Source: Azoarcus indigens (GTDB lineage Bacteria; Pseudomonadota; Gammaproteobacteria; Burkholderiales; Rhodocyclaceae). From it: 64,000 bases of DNA. Shown here piece after piece: positions 56,663-64,000 of this stretch (positions within the stretch are counted from its first letter, which is position 1; every line of letters begins with the position of its first letter). The translations under genes were made by a program, and so were the position numbers. The stretch spans positions 124,001-188,000 of the forward strand of contig NZ_SNVV01000010.1 of NCBI RefSeq assembly GCF_004361735.1, given 5' to 3'. The notes beneath the pieces were generated by a model, which was given only the letters and a program-made list of their open reading frames with translations, made no database searches and had not been told where the DNA came from.

Positions 56663-56719
56663 AAAAGAATTTGACGAGGGAAAAAAAGCTGCTATAATTT
56701 TTCCTCTCTGCAGCACGGA

Positions 56720-56796
56720 GCGCCCGTAGCTCAGTTGGATAGAGTACCTGGCTACGAACCAGGGGGTCGGAGGTTCGAATCCTTCCGGGCGCGCCA
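56720..56796 (+). tRNA. tRNA-Arg (anticodon ACG)
   Basis: A 77-nt tRNA with encoded CCA. Acceptor GCGCCCG (56720-56726) pairs with CGGGCGC (56786-56792), discriminator G, CCA at 56794-56796. The anticodon ACG at 56754-56756 is the one whose A34 is deaminated to inosine to read CGU/CGC/CGA. It lies 57 bases after tRNA-Ser and is probably co-transcribed. Confidence 0.97.
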
Positions 56797-56806
56797 AAAA
56801 ATTCAG

Positions 56807-56835
56807 AACCCAGATGAGCAATCATCTGGGTTTTT
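56807..56835 (+). terminator. Intrinsic terminator after the tRNA pair
   Basis: AACCCAGATGA at 56807-56817 pairs with TCATCTGGGTT at 56822-56832 around GCAA, followed by a T tract to 56835 and TTTT after CG. Confidence 0.95.
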
Positions 56836-56940
56836 CGTTTTCTGCTCGGAAAGCCTGAATCGAATCCTATCTCACGGAGGCCTCAGCCATCACTGGTGGC
56901 CAGTCTTCAGTGAAACTGCTGCGCTTGGGGCGGGAAAACA

Positions 56941-56972
56941 AAAAGCGGTGGCCTTTAAGGCTCACCGCTTTT
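56941..56972. terminator. Hairpin terminating folE2 (bidirectional)
   Basis: AAAAGCGGTG at 56941-56950 pairs with CACCGCTTTT at 56963-56972, with an inner GCC/GGC pairing. The A-rich sequence before it gives TTTTTGTTTT on the minus strand, suited to ending folE2. The T4 on the plus strand may catch residual tRNA read-through. Confidence 0.85.
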
Positions 56973-56993
56973 CGCATATTTGCGCGGGTGCAA

Positions 56994-57803
56994 TCAGCTT
57001 TGCCGCTTGTCCCGCTCGATCAACGCATAAGCTGAATGGTTGTGGATGGATTCGAAGTTCTCCGATTCCACCGCATAGGCATCGATGCGGGTTTCAGCGT
57101 GAACCAGGCCGGCCACGTCACGCACCATGTCCTCGACAAATTTCGGATTGTCGTAAGCACGCTCGGTGACGTACTTCTCGTCGGGGCGCTTCAGCAGGCC
57201 ATAGAGTTCGCACGAAGCTTGGCTTTCAACCAACTGGACCATTTCTTCGATCCAGAGGTGATCGTTGAGCGTCGCCGTTACGGTGACGTGGGAGCGCTGA
57301 TTGTGGGCCCCGTAGGCGGAGATCTTCTTGGAGCAGGGGCACAGGCTGGTGACCGGGACCACGACCTTCATCTTGAACTCGTAGCGGCCGCCTTCGTGGA
57401 TTTCGCCGGTGAAGGTGACTTCATAGTCCATCAGGCTCTGTACGCCGGACACCGGCGCAGCCTTGTTGATGAAATACGGGAAGGTCATCTCCACATGCCC
57501 GGTTTCGGCTTCGAGGCGCTTCACCATCTCGCGCAGCATCGGCTCGAAGGACTCGACCGAGATCTCGCGTTCATCGCCGTTCAGGATCTCGACGAAGCGC
57601 GACATGTGGGTGCCCTTAAAGTTGTGGGGCAGGCCGACGTACATGTTGAAGACGGCGACGGTGTGCTGCACGCCGCCGTTCTTGTCCTTCACCTTGACAG
57701 GGTGGCGAATGGACTTGATACCGACTTTGTTGATGGCGATCTGCCGGCTGTCGGCCAGATTCTGGACGTCTGGGATGGCATGGGCCGCGTGTGGGGCATT
57801 CAT
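56994..57803 (-). CDS. folE2: GTP cyclohydrolase FolE2 (type IB)
   Basis: A 269-residue enzyme of the COG1469 family that makes 7,8-dihydroneopterin triphosphate for folate. Characteristic segments are [36 protein letters not shown], and [23 protein letters not shown] with the conserved cysteine that, with Glu and His residues, binds the metal. Unlike zinc-dependent FolE it can use other metals. No Zur-like operator was seen upstream. It follows dxs with a 73-base gap and may share its transcript. Confidence 0.95.
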   Translation of the reverse strand: MNAPHAAHAIPDVQNLADSRQIAINKVGIKSIRHPVKVKDKNGGVQHTVAVFNMYVGLPHNFKGTHMSRFVEILNGDEREISVESFEPMLREMVKRLEAETGHVEMTFPYFINKAAPVSGVQSLMDYEVTFTGEIHEGGRYEFKMKVVVPVTSLCPCSKKISAYGAHNQRSHVTVTATLNDHLWIEEMVQLVESQASCELYGLLKRPDEKYVTERAYDNPKFVEDMVRDVAGLVHAETRIDAYAVESENFESIHNHSAYALIERDKRQS

Positions 57804-57876
57804 GGGGCTGTTCTCTGTTGTATTCGGCTGAAGGCACCGATAGTGGGCGGGATGCTAGCATTCCCGACAAAACCAC

Positions 57877-59736
57877 TCAACTATTGCTCGGATAGGCAGA
57901 CTCAATCGCACTGAGGACGCCCGCCGTATTCAGGCCGACGGAAGCGAGCAACTGGGCCTGATCTCCGTGGTCGATGAAGCGATCCGGCAAGCCCAGGCGC
58001 AGGAGTCGCGGGCGTCGGGGCAAGGCGTCAAGCACCCGGGAAACCTCGGAGCCAGCGCCGCCGATGACAGCATTTTCCTCCAGCGTGACCAGCAACTCAT
58101 GCTGGCTCGCGAGTTGGGCGATCAGGGCCTCGTCCAGCGGCTTGATGAAGCGCATGTTGGCGACGGTGGCATCCAACGCTTCACCGACTTCCAGCGCAAC
58201 CCCCAGCATGGAGCCGAAGGCCAGCAGCGCGATCTTGCTGCCCTTGCGGCGGACCTCGCCTTTGCCGATGGGGAGCGCTGTCATCTCCCGTTCGGGAACG
58301 ACGCCGGAACCGCTGCCGCGTGGGTAACGGACTGCGGTGGGGCCGTCATGGCGAACAGCGGTATAGAGCATCTGCCGGCATTCATTCTCGTCGGCAGGCG
58401 CCATGATGACGAGGTTGGGCAGACAGGCCAGATAGGAGAGGTCGAAAGCGCCGTGGTGGGTAGCGCCGTCGGCCCCGACCAGGCCGCCGCGGTCTATCGC
58501 CAGCACCACCGGCAGGTTCTGCAGGGCGATGTCGTGGATCAGTTGGTCGTAGGCACGTTGCAGGAAAGTGGAGTAGATCGCCACTACCGGCTTGAGGCCT
58601 TCGCAGGCCAGGCCGGCTGCGAAGGTGAGGGCGTGCTGCTCGGCGATGCCCACGTCGTAGTAGCGGTCCGGGTATTCCTGGGCGAAGCGCACCAGGCCGG
58701 AGCCTTCCCGCATCGCCGGGGTGATGGCGACGACGTTGGGGTCGCGCGCCGCCATGTCGCACAGCCAGTCTCCGAACACCTGGGTGTAGGTAAGCTTGCC
58801 GCTGCCCTTGGCCGGCTGGATGCCGGCTGTGTGGTCGAACTTGGAGACGCCGTGGTACAGGATGGGGTCGGCCTCGGCGAGCTTGTAGCCCTGGCCCTTG
58901 CGGGTGATTACGTGCAGGAACTGCGGGCCCTTCAGCTTCTTGAGGTTCTGCAGCGTCGGGATCAGGGTGTCGAGATCGTGGCCGTCGATGGGGCCGTAGT
59001 AGCGGAAGCCGAATTCCTCGAACAGGGTGCCGGGTGTGATCATGCCCTTCACGTGTTCCTCGACCTTGCGCGCGAAATCGGCCACCGGCGGCGCCACGCC
59101 CAGCACCCGCTCGCCCACGCGGCGGGCGGCGTTGTAGGTAGAGCCGGACATCAGACGGGCGAGGATCTTGGTCAGTGCGCCGACCGGCGGGGAGATCGAC
59201 ATTTCGTTGTCGTTGAGGATCACGAGCAGGTTGATCCCCTCCATGTCGCCGGCGTTGTTGAGCGCCTCGAAAGCCATGCCGGCCGACATGGCGCCGTCAC
59301 CGATGACGGCGATGGCGTGAGTGTCATCGCCGCGATCCCGCGCCGCCACGGCCATGCCTAGCGCGGCCGAGATGGAAGTAGAGGAGTGCGCGGTGCCGAA
59401 GGTGTCGTATTCGCTCTCGCAGCGGCGCGGGAAGCCGGAGATGCCGCCCCAGTGGCGCAGCCCGCTCATGGCTTCGCGGCGGCCGGTGAGGATTTTGTGG
59501 CCGTAGGTCTGGTGGCCGACGTCCCAGACGATACGGTCGGCTGGAGTGTCAAAGACGTAATGCAGCGCGATAGTGAGCTCCACCGTGCCCAGGTTGGACG
59601 ACAGGTGGCCGCCGGTCTTGGAGACGGACTCGATCAGGAAAGCGCGTAATTCCTCGGCAATGGAACCGAGCTCGCGCCGCTCCAGGGCGCGCAGATCGGC
59701 GGGAGAAGCGATGCGGTCCAGGTTCGGATAGGGCAT
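57877..59736 (-). CDS. dxs: 1-deoxy-D-xylulose-5-phosphate synthase
   Basis: A 619-residue thiamine-diphosphate enzyme that condenses pyruvate and glyceraldehyde 3-phosphate in the first step of the MEP isoprenoid pathway. Conserved parts: [33 protein letters not shown], the TPP motif [18 protein letters not shown], and [17 protein letters not shown] with [14 protein letters not shown]. It lies after ispA on the same strand (35-base gap), giving an xseB-ispA-dxs operon. Confidence 0.97.
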   Translation of the reverse strand: MPYPNLDRIASPADLRALERRELGSIAEELRAFLIESVSKTGGHLSSNLGTVELTIALHYVFDTPADRIVWDVGHQTYGHKILTGRREAMSGLRHWGGISGFPRRCESEYDTFGTAHSSTSISAALGMAVAARDRGDDTHAIAVIGDGAMSAGMAFEALNNAGDMEGINLLVILNDNEMSISPPVGALTKILARLMSGSTYNAARRVGERVLGVAPPVADFARKVEEHVKGMITPGTLFEEFGFRYYGPIDGHDLDTLIPTLQNLKKLKGPQFLHVITRKGQGYKLAEADPILYHGVSKFDHTAGIQPAKGSGKLTYTQVFGDWLCDMAARDPNVVAITPAMREGSGLVRFAQEYPDRYYDVGIAEQHALTFAAGLACEGLKPVVAIYSTFLQRAYDQLIHDIALQNLPVVLAIDRGGLVGADGATHHGAFDLSYLACLPNLVIMAPADENECRQMLYTAVRHDGPTAVRYPRGSGSGVVPEREMTALPIGKGEVRRKGSKIALLAFGSMLGVALEVGEALDATVANMRFIKPLDEALIAQLASQHELLVTLEENAVIGGAGSEVSRVLDALPRRPRLLRLGLPDRFIDHGDQAQLLASVGLNTAGVLSAIESAYPSNS

Positions 59737-59771
59737 TGAGCGGTCCGGCAGAGATGGGGTGATGTTCGAGT

Positions 59772-60668
59772 TCAGAAGGCGCGGTGCACGATGTAGTCGG
59801 CAAGCGCTTCGAGGCGCGCGCTGCGATCGCCCATGGGTGCCAGTGTTTCGCGGGCTTCGGCGAGCATGTCTTCGGCCAGTTGTTTGGCTTCGCCGAGGCC
59901 GAGCAGGCTCACGTAGGTGGGCTTGTCGTTGTCCGCATCCTTGCCGGCGGTTTTGCCCAGCGTGGCAGTGTCGGCCTCGGTGTCGAGGATGTCGTCCACC
60001 ACCTGGAAGAGCAGGCCGACGAGCTTGGCGTAGTGGTCCAGGCGCTCGAGCTCGCCCGCGGGCAGAGGTTCGCCGGCCTGGGCGCCGAGCAGCACCGAGG
60101 CGCGGATCAGCGCGCCTGTCTTGTGGATGTGCATGAACTCTAGCTCTTCCCGGCTCAGTTGCTGGCCGACCGCCGCGAGGTCGATCGCCTGGCCACCGGC
60201 CATGCCGCGCGAGCCCGAGGCCTGGGCCAGCAGCGTCAGCATGCCGAGCTGGGTGCCGGGGCTGTCCGCGAGCGGGGTGTCGGCGAGCACCTGGAAGGCC
60301 AGTGTTTGCAGTGCGTCGCCGACCAGCAGCGCGGTGGCTTCATCGTACTCGACATGCACTGTGGGCTTGCCCCGGCGCAGGACGTCGTCGTCCATACAGG
60401 GCAAATCGTCGTGGACCAGCGAATAGGCGTGGATCAACTCCACTGCGCAGCCGATGCGGTCCAGCCGTTGCCGGGAGGCGCCTGCCAGCTCGCCTGCGGC
60501 GTGTACCAGCAGGGGACGCACTCGCTTGCCGCCGCCGAGCACCGCATAGCGCATCGCGGCATGAAGGCGGGCAGGGGCGAGTGCAGCGTCCGGCAGGACG
60601 TCAGCCAATGCGGTTTCCATCTGGTGCTGAACCGACTGCATCCACGTCTGGAAGTTGCTCATGTTCAT
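59772..60668 (-). CDS. ispA: Farnesyl diphosphate synthase (IspA)
   Basis: A 298-residue short-chain prenyl synthase. The first aspartate-rich motif is DDLPCMDDD and the second DDILD, with GGKRVRPLL upstream binding the substrate diphosphate. It joins IPP to DMAPP and GPP to give FPP for ubiquinone, undecaprenyl phosphate and hopanoids. The ATG at 60668 overlaps the xseB stop as ATGA and has GGGAG just before it; a second ATG two codons later is possible. Part of xseB-ispA-dxs. Confidence 0.96.
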   Translation of the reverse strand: MNMSNFQTWMQSVQHQMETALADVLPDAALAPARLHAAMRYAVLGGGKRVRPLLVHAAGELAGASRQRLDRIGCAVELIHAYSLVHDDLPCMDDDVLRRGKPTVHVEYDEATALLVGDALQTLAFQVLADTPLADSPGTQLGMLTLLAQASGSRGMAGGQAIDLAAVGQQLSREELEFMHIHKTGALIRASVLLGAQAGEPLPAGELERLDHYAKLVGLLFQVVDDILDTEADTATLGKTAGKDADNDKPTYVSLLGLGEAKQLAEDMLAEARETLAPMGDRSARLEALADYIVHRAF

Positions 60669-60907
60669 GCATCTCCCTGAGTGCCGCTCTGGGTGAAGTC
60701 CACCAGCTTCTCGCCTTCCAGTTGGCGGATGCGTTGTTCCGCCTTGTTCAGCGTCTCCTGGCAGTACTTCAGCAGCCCCACGCCCTTCTGGTAACACTCC
60801 AGTGCTTGTTCGAGCGGGAGATTGCCGGACTCCATTTCCTGCACGATGGTTTCCAGTTCGGAGACGGCGGCTTCGAACGACGAGGGCGATGACGCCGGCT
60901 TGGGCAT
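60665..60907 (-). CDS. xseB: Exodeoxyribonuclease VII small subunit
   Basis: An 80-residue coiled-coil protein: SFEAAVSELETIVQEMESGNLPLEQALECYQKGV, then CQETLNKAEQRIRQLEGEK, the exact XseB pattern. It assembles several copies around XseA in the single-strand exonuclease. It is the first gene of the xseB-ispA-dxs operon, divergent from the Rieske oxygenase gene with a 128-base gap. Confidence 0.95.
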   Translation of the reverse strand: MPKPASSPSSFEAAVSELETIVQEMESGNLPLEQALECYQKGVGLLKYCQETLNKAEQRIRQLEGEKLVDFTQSGTQGDA

Positions 60908-61035
60908 TGGATCTATAAGGCAAGCGGGGAAAAACGGGAAAATAACCGATCGTACGTCTGGCGGTCAAACGGCGTCTGGCTTAAACTAACCCGTTTATTT
61001 TTCCGGATTTCTGGTCCCGCATAGGAGGTTCGGGG

Positions 61036-62145
61036 ATGTCCGATATCGCTTCCACGGCTCAATTGGCCCCGGCTGTTTCCCAGTTGCCGGTGTCCTGGTA
61101 CTTCGACGAAAAGGTTTTCGAATTGGAGAAGAAACTTCTCTTCGATGCCGGTCCGGGGTACGTCGGCCATGAGCTGATGGTGCCTGAAGTCGGAAACTAC
61201 CGCTCCCTGGAATGGCTGGACCATTCGAAGCTGCTCTTCCACACCGGCGATGGCGTGCATCAGCTGTCGAACATCTGCCGCCACCGCCAGGCCATCATGC
61301 TGCAAGGCAGTGGCAGCACCGAGCATGTGGTTTGCCCGATTCACCGCTGGACCTACGACAACCAGGGCAGCTTGATCGGCGCCCCGCATTTCCCGGCGAA
61401 TCCCTGCCTGAACCTGAAGCGGGACAAGCTGGAGAACTGGCATGGTCTGCTATTCAAAGGGCCGCGTTCGGCGAATGACGACCTGGCAGGCATGCAGGTG
61501 GCGCAGGAACTGGATTTCTCCGGCTACAAACTGGACCGCGTCGAGATCCACGAGTGCAACTACAACTGGAAGACCTTCATCGAGGTGTATCTGGAGGATT
61601 ACCACGTTGTGCCTTACCACCCGGGTCTCGGTAACTTCGTTACCTGCGATGACCTGACCTGGCAGTTCGGCGACTGGTACTCGGTGCAGCGCGTCGGCAT
61701 CACCTCGCTGGCCAAGCCGGGCTCGGCCACCTACGGCAAGTGGCACAAGGCGGTGCAGGAGTATTACGGCGAGAAGCGGCCTCAGCATGGCGCGATCTGG
61801 CTGACTTACTACCCGAACATCATGGTGGAGTGGTATCCCCATGTGCTGGTGGTCAGCACGCTGATCCCGACCGATGTGAACAAGACCACCAACGTGGTCG
61901 AGTTCTACTATCCGGAGGATATCGTCGAGTTCGAGCGCGAGTTCGTGGAGGCGGAACAGGCCGCCTACATGGAAACCGCGATCGAGGACGACGACATCGC
62001 CGAGCGCATGGACCGCGGCCGGCTGGCGCTGATGAAGGAAGGTCGCAGTGAGGTGGGGCCTTACCAGTCTCCCTTCGAGGACGGCATGCAGCATTTCCAT
62101 GAGTTCTACCGCCGACTGATGGCGCCAGGTCTGGGTGGCGCTTGA
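61036..62145 (+). CDS. Rieske non-haem iron oxygenase, alpha-subunit type
   Basis: A 369-residue COG4638-type protein. The Rieske [2Fe-2S] ligands are in CRHRQA and CPIHRW, 17 residues apart. The catalytic domain has the mononuclear iron histidines and bridging aspartate in EVYLEDYHVVPYHPGLGNF. Family members hydroxylate or demethylate aromatic rings, choline or lipids, and need a reductase, which is not encoded here. AGGAGG precedes the ATG. From memory the same protein type sits opposite xseB-ispA-dxs in other betaproteobacteria, hinting at a link with isoprenoid or membrane-lipid metabolism, but the substrate is unknown. Confidence 0.88.
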   Translation: MSDIASTAQLAPAVSQLPVSWYFDEKVFELEKKLLFDAGPGYVGHELMVPEVGNYRSLEWLDHSKLLFHTGDGVHQLSNICRHRQAIMLQGSGSTEHVVCPIHRWTYDNQGSLIGAPHFPANPCLNLKRDKLENWHGLLFKGPRSANDDLAGMQVAQELDFSGYKLDRVEIHECNYNWKTFIEVYLEDYHVVPYHPGLGNFVTCDDLTWQFGDWYSVQRVGITSLAKPGSATYGKWHKAVQEYYGEKRPQHGAIWLTYYPNIMVEWYPHVLVVSTLIPTDVNKTTNVVEFYYPEDIVEFEREFVEAEQAAYMETAIEDDDIAERMDRGRLALMKEGRSEVGPYQSPFEDGMQHFHEFYRRLMAPGLGGA

Positions 62146-62193
62146 GATGCTGCCGCCCGGCAAGTTTCTGCTGACTGGGCTGTGCTGAAATGA

Positions 62194-62227
62194 AAAAACG
62201 CCGACTGTGCAGACAGTCGGCGTTTTT
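62194..62227. terminator. Strong bidirectional terminator between the Rieske gene and ispH
   Basis: A 15-bp stem (62194-62208 with 62213-62227) around a GCAG loop is bounded by A and T tracts, with ACGCCGACTGT as the core. It ends the plus-strand Rieske gene and the minus-strand lspA-fkpB-ispH operon. Confidence 0.95.
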
Positions 62228-62253
62228 ATTTGGTGGCGCTGGAGGAGGCTGGT

Positions 62254-63192
62254 TCAGCGCGGTGTCTGCAGTTCTTTCGGCAGGGGGAAGGTGACCTTTT
62301 CCGGCACGCCATCCAGCGGGCGCACGCTGCCGCCGCCCAGCACCTTCAGCCGCTCTATCACCTGCTCCACCAGGATCTCCGGCGCGCTGGCGCCGGCGGT
62401 GACGCCGATGCGGCGCTTGCTGCTCACCCAGGCCGGATCGATGCCTTCTGCGTTGTCAACCAGATAGGCCGGCACGCCGCGCAGTTCAGCCACTTCACGC
62501 AGGCGGTTCGAGTTGGAACTGTTGCGCGAGCCCACCACGAACACCACGTCCACATGCGGCGTCATGAACTTCACCGCATCCTGCCGGTTCTGGGTGGCGT
62601 AGCAGATGTCGTCCTTCTTCGGGCCGATGATGTTGGGGAAGCGTTCGCGTAGCGCGGTGACGATGGTTGCCGCATCATCCACCGACAGCGTGGTCTGGGT
62701 GACGTAGGCCAGCTTGTCCGGATCAGCCACCTGAAGCCCGGCGACGTCGGCGGGCGACTCGACCAGATGTACGCCATCCTTTACCTGCCCCATGGTGCCT
62801 TCCACCTCCGGATGCCCCTTGTGGCCGATCATGATCAGCTCGCGGCCTTGTTCTCGCATGCGGCCGACTTCGATGTGCACCTTGGTGACCAGCGGACAGG
62901 TCGCATCGAACACTCGCAGGCCGCGGTGCTCCGCCTCTTCGCGCACCGCCAGCGACACGCCGTGGGCACTGAAGATGACCGTGTTGCCGGCCGGCACCTC
63001 GTCCAGTTCCTCGACGAAGATGGCACCTTTGGCGCGCAGGTCGTCGACCACGAATTTGTTGTGCACCACCTCGTGGCGCACATAGATGGGCGCGCCGAAG
63101 CGGGTCAGCGCCCGCTCCACGATCTCGATCGCGCGCTCCACGCCGGCGCAGAAGCCGCGCGGCGTGGCCAGGAGGATTTCGTTTTCCGTCAT
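62254..63192 (-). CDS. ispH: 4-hydroxy-3-methylbut-2-enyl diphosphate reductase
   Basis: A 312-residue iron-sulfur enzyme (LytB) making IPP and DMAPP in the last MEP-pathway step. The three cluster cysteines are in [23 protein letters not shown] and [18 protein letters not shown] and SSNSNRL motifs for substrate binding are present. It is the last gene of an lspA-fkpB-ispH unit, with a 33-base gap after fkpB. It functionally complements dxs and ispA nearby. Confidence 0.97.
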   Translation of the reverse strand: MTENEILLATPRGFCAGVERAIEIVERALTRFGAPIYVRHEVVHNKFVVDDLRAKGAIFVEELDEVPAGNTVIFSAHGVSLAVREEAEHRGLRVFDATCPLVTKVHIEVGRMREQGRELIMIGHKGHPEVEGTMGQVKDGVHLVESPADVAGLQVADPDKLAYVTQTTLSVDDAATIVTALRERFPNIIGPKKDDICYATQNRQDAVKFMTPHVDVVFVVGSRNSSNSNRLREVAELRGVPAYLVDNAEGIDPAWVSSKRRIGVTAGASAPEILVEQVIERLKVLGGGSVRPLDGVPEKVTFPLPKELQTPR

Positions 63193-63225
63193 GCTGCTCT
63201 CTCTGTTGCCCTGTAGCCGGTGGGC

Positions 63226-63654
63226 TTACAGGATGCCGATCACTTCCACCTCGAAGCGGATGGCTTTGCCGGCGAGCGGATGGTTGAAGTCGATCAGCGC
63301 AGACTGCTCGTCGATCTCGCGGACCAGGCCTGAATAGCGCGAGCCGTCGGGGGCGGTGAATTCCATGATGCTCATCGGCTCGATGGCCTCGTCCGGCATG
63401 TGCTCCCGCTTCACTCGCTCGACCAGCTCCGCGCGGTGCGGGCCGAAGCCTTGCTCGGGCTCCAACTCGAAAACCTGCCGGCTGCCGACTCCCAGGCCAA
63501 TGATGAGCTGCTCCATCGCGGGCAGCATTTCGCTGGCGCCGAGTTGCAGGGTGGCGGGCGTGGCTTCGAAGGTGCTGATCAGCGGCTGACCGTTCGGTAG
63601 TGCGATGCGGTAGTGCAGGGTGACCAGGCTGTTGGCTTCGACGGTGTTGCTCAC
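63226..63654 (-). CDS. fkpB: FKBP-type peptidyl-prolyl isomerase (SlpA/FkpB)
   Basis: A 142-residue SlyD-like FKBP. VTLHYRIALPNGQPLISTFEATPATLQLG and the later EPEQGFGPHRAELVERVKR with FNHPLAGKAIRFEVEVI match SlpA, including the insert-in-flap domain. The GTG start at 63654 overlaps the lspA stop (GTGA), so the two are coupled; the ATG at 63714 lies within lspA. It is the usual middle gene of the lspA-fkpB-ispH cluster. Confidence 0.93.
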   Translation of the reverse strand: MSNTVEANSLVTLHYRIALPNGQPLISTFEATPATLQLGASEMLPAMEQLIIGLGVGSRQVFELEPEQGFGPHRAELVERVKREHMPDEAIEPMSIMEFTAPDGSRYSGLVREIDEQSALIDFNHPLAGKAIRFEVEVIGIL

Positions 63655-64000
63655 GAGGGGTTCTCCGCGGTCGGGTCGGGGGCCTTGCGCCGGTCGTGGC
63701 GGAACTGGCCCCACAGCATTAGGACGACGCCGATGGTGATCGCCGAATCGGCGAGGTTGAAGGCCGGCCAGCCGTAGCGGCCGACGTGGAAGTAGAGGAA
63801 GTCGACCACCGCGCTGTGGATCAGCCGGTCGATGACATTGCCGACTGCGCCGCCGATGATCATCGCGAAGGCCAGCGGCAGCAGCTTCTCGGCGCGATGT
63901 TGGTACATCAGCCGCAGCAGCCAGCCGCAGATCATTACCGCCAGCACAGTGAAGAACCAGCGCTGCCAGCCGGAATGCTCCGCCAGGAAGCTGAAGGCGG
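63651..64000 (-). CDS. lspA: Lipoprotein signal peptidase (signal peptidase II), N-terminus cut by window edge
   Basis: The last 116 codons are present; the N-terminal part lies beyond the window. The visible part starts in the AFSFLAEHSGWQRWFF loop and includes the catalytic aspartates in GNVIDRL and FNLADSAI and two transmembrane helices. It cleaves prolipoproteins such as the efflux lipoprotein and MltF described here. It heads the lspA-fkpB-ispH group. Confidence 0.95.
   Translation of the reverse strand, partial: AFSFLAEHSGWQRWFFTVLAVMICGWLLRLMYQHRAEKLLPLAFAMIIGGAVGNVIDRLIHSAVVDFLYFHVGRYGWPAFNLADSAITIGVVLMLWGQFRHDRRKAPDPTAENPS

Noticed and set aside
56570..56796. Integration hot spot at the tRNA pair
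   Set aside because: No integrase, direct repeat of a tRNA 3' end or foreign gene was seen downstream; a normal terminator and folE2 follow.
55011..56825. A longer N-terminus for the MltF gene
   Set aside because: The extension would translate the antisense of two tRNA genes and remove the lipoprotein signal from the N-terminus.
57848..57866. Palindrome CGGGATGCTAGCATTCCCG upstream of folE2
   Set aside because: The inner TGCTAGCA and the outer arms have different centres, so it is not one clean dyad, and it does not resemble a Zur site.

Overview
The window is a high-GC proteobacterial chromosome segment, most likely from a respiratory betaproteobacterium of the Rhodocyclales (Azoarcus/Thauera-like). 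This rests on the complete cbb3 oxidase cluster (ccoI-ccoS, then ccoNOQP-ccoG-ccoH with a DUF3149 peptide), an oxygen-sensing FNR beside hemN, a class I PHA synthase, nadE beside a PII gene, and the Rieske protein / xseB-ispA-dxs / folE2 order. The genus is an inference. No CRISPR array, prophage, rRNA or intact insertion sequence was seen.

Layout. 1-2.8 kb: the end of an isochorismatase-fold hydrolase and a molybdenum hydroxylase large subunit, possibly the end of a nicotinate-type catabolic operon. 2.8-12.1 kb: a minus-strand four-gene RND efflux operon (adaptor, two pumps, outer-membrane lipoprotein). 12.3-19.7 kb: flavin reductase, MFS exporter, ArgD-like aminotransferase, the glutathione-dependent formaldehyde pair frmA-fghA with a divergent LysR regulator, and an SDR dehydrogenase under a striking palindrome. 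19.8-28.6 kb: cytochrome cbb3 oxidase assembly and structural genes. 28.7-29.6 kb: remains of two different transposases. 29.6-34.9 kb: universal stress protein, PHA synthase, SirB2-like protein, FNR regulator and HemN. 34.9-38.8 kb: a TauE/SafE-DsbD-like membrane protein and a MerR-type regulator divergent from a Cu(I) ATPase and a CopZ-like chaperone. 38.8-48 kb: GGDEF-EAL protein, pyrophosphatase, FemAB-like protein, NAD synthetase, PII, Smr protein, thioredoxin reductase. 48-55 kb: Crp-family regulator, ftsK, lolA, rarA, a small unknown protein, serS. 55-64 kb: lytic transglycosylase MltF, tRNA-Ser(CGA), tRNA-Arg(ACG), folE2, dxs, ispA, xseB, a Rieske oxygenase, ispH, fkpB and the cut lspA.

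How the genes fit together. The central third is a low-oxygen module. FNR-type boxes lie in front of ccoNOQP, hemN, the universal stress gene and, most interestingly, a gene-free stretch between ccoS and ccoN. That stretch has an FNR box, a -10 element at the right distance and a strong intrinsic terminator about 100 nt later, as expected for an unannotated oxygen-responsive small RNA. Two P-type ATPases (CcoI for oxidase assembly, CopA for export), CopZ, CcoG, CcoH and the TauE/SafE-like protein form a copper-handling set around the oxidase. In the last part, dxs, ispA and ispH supply isoprenoid precursors.
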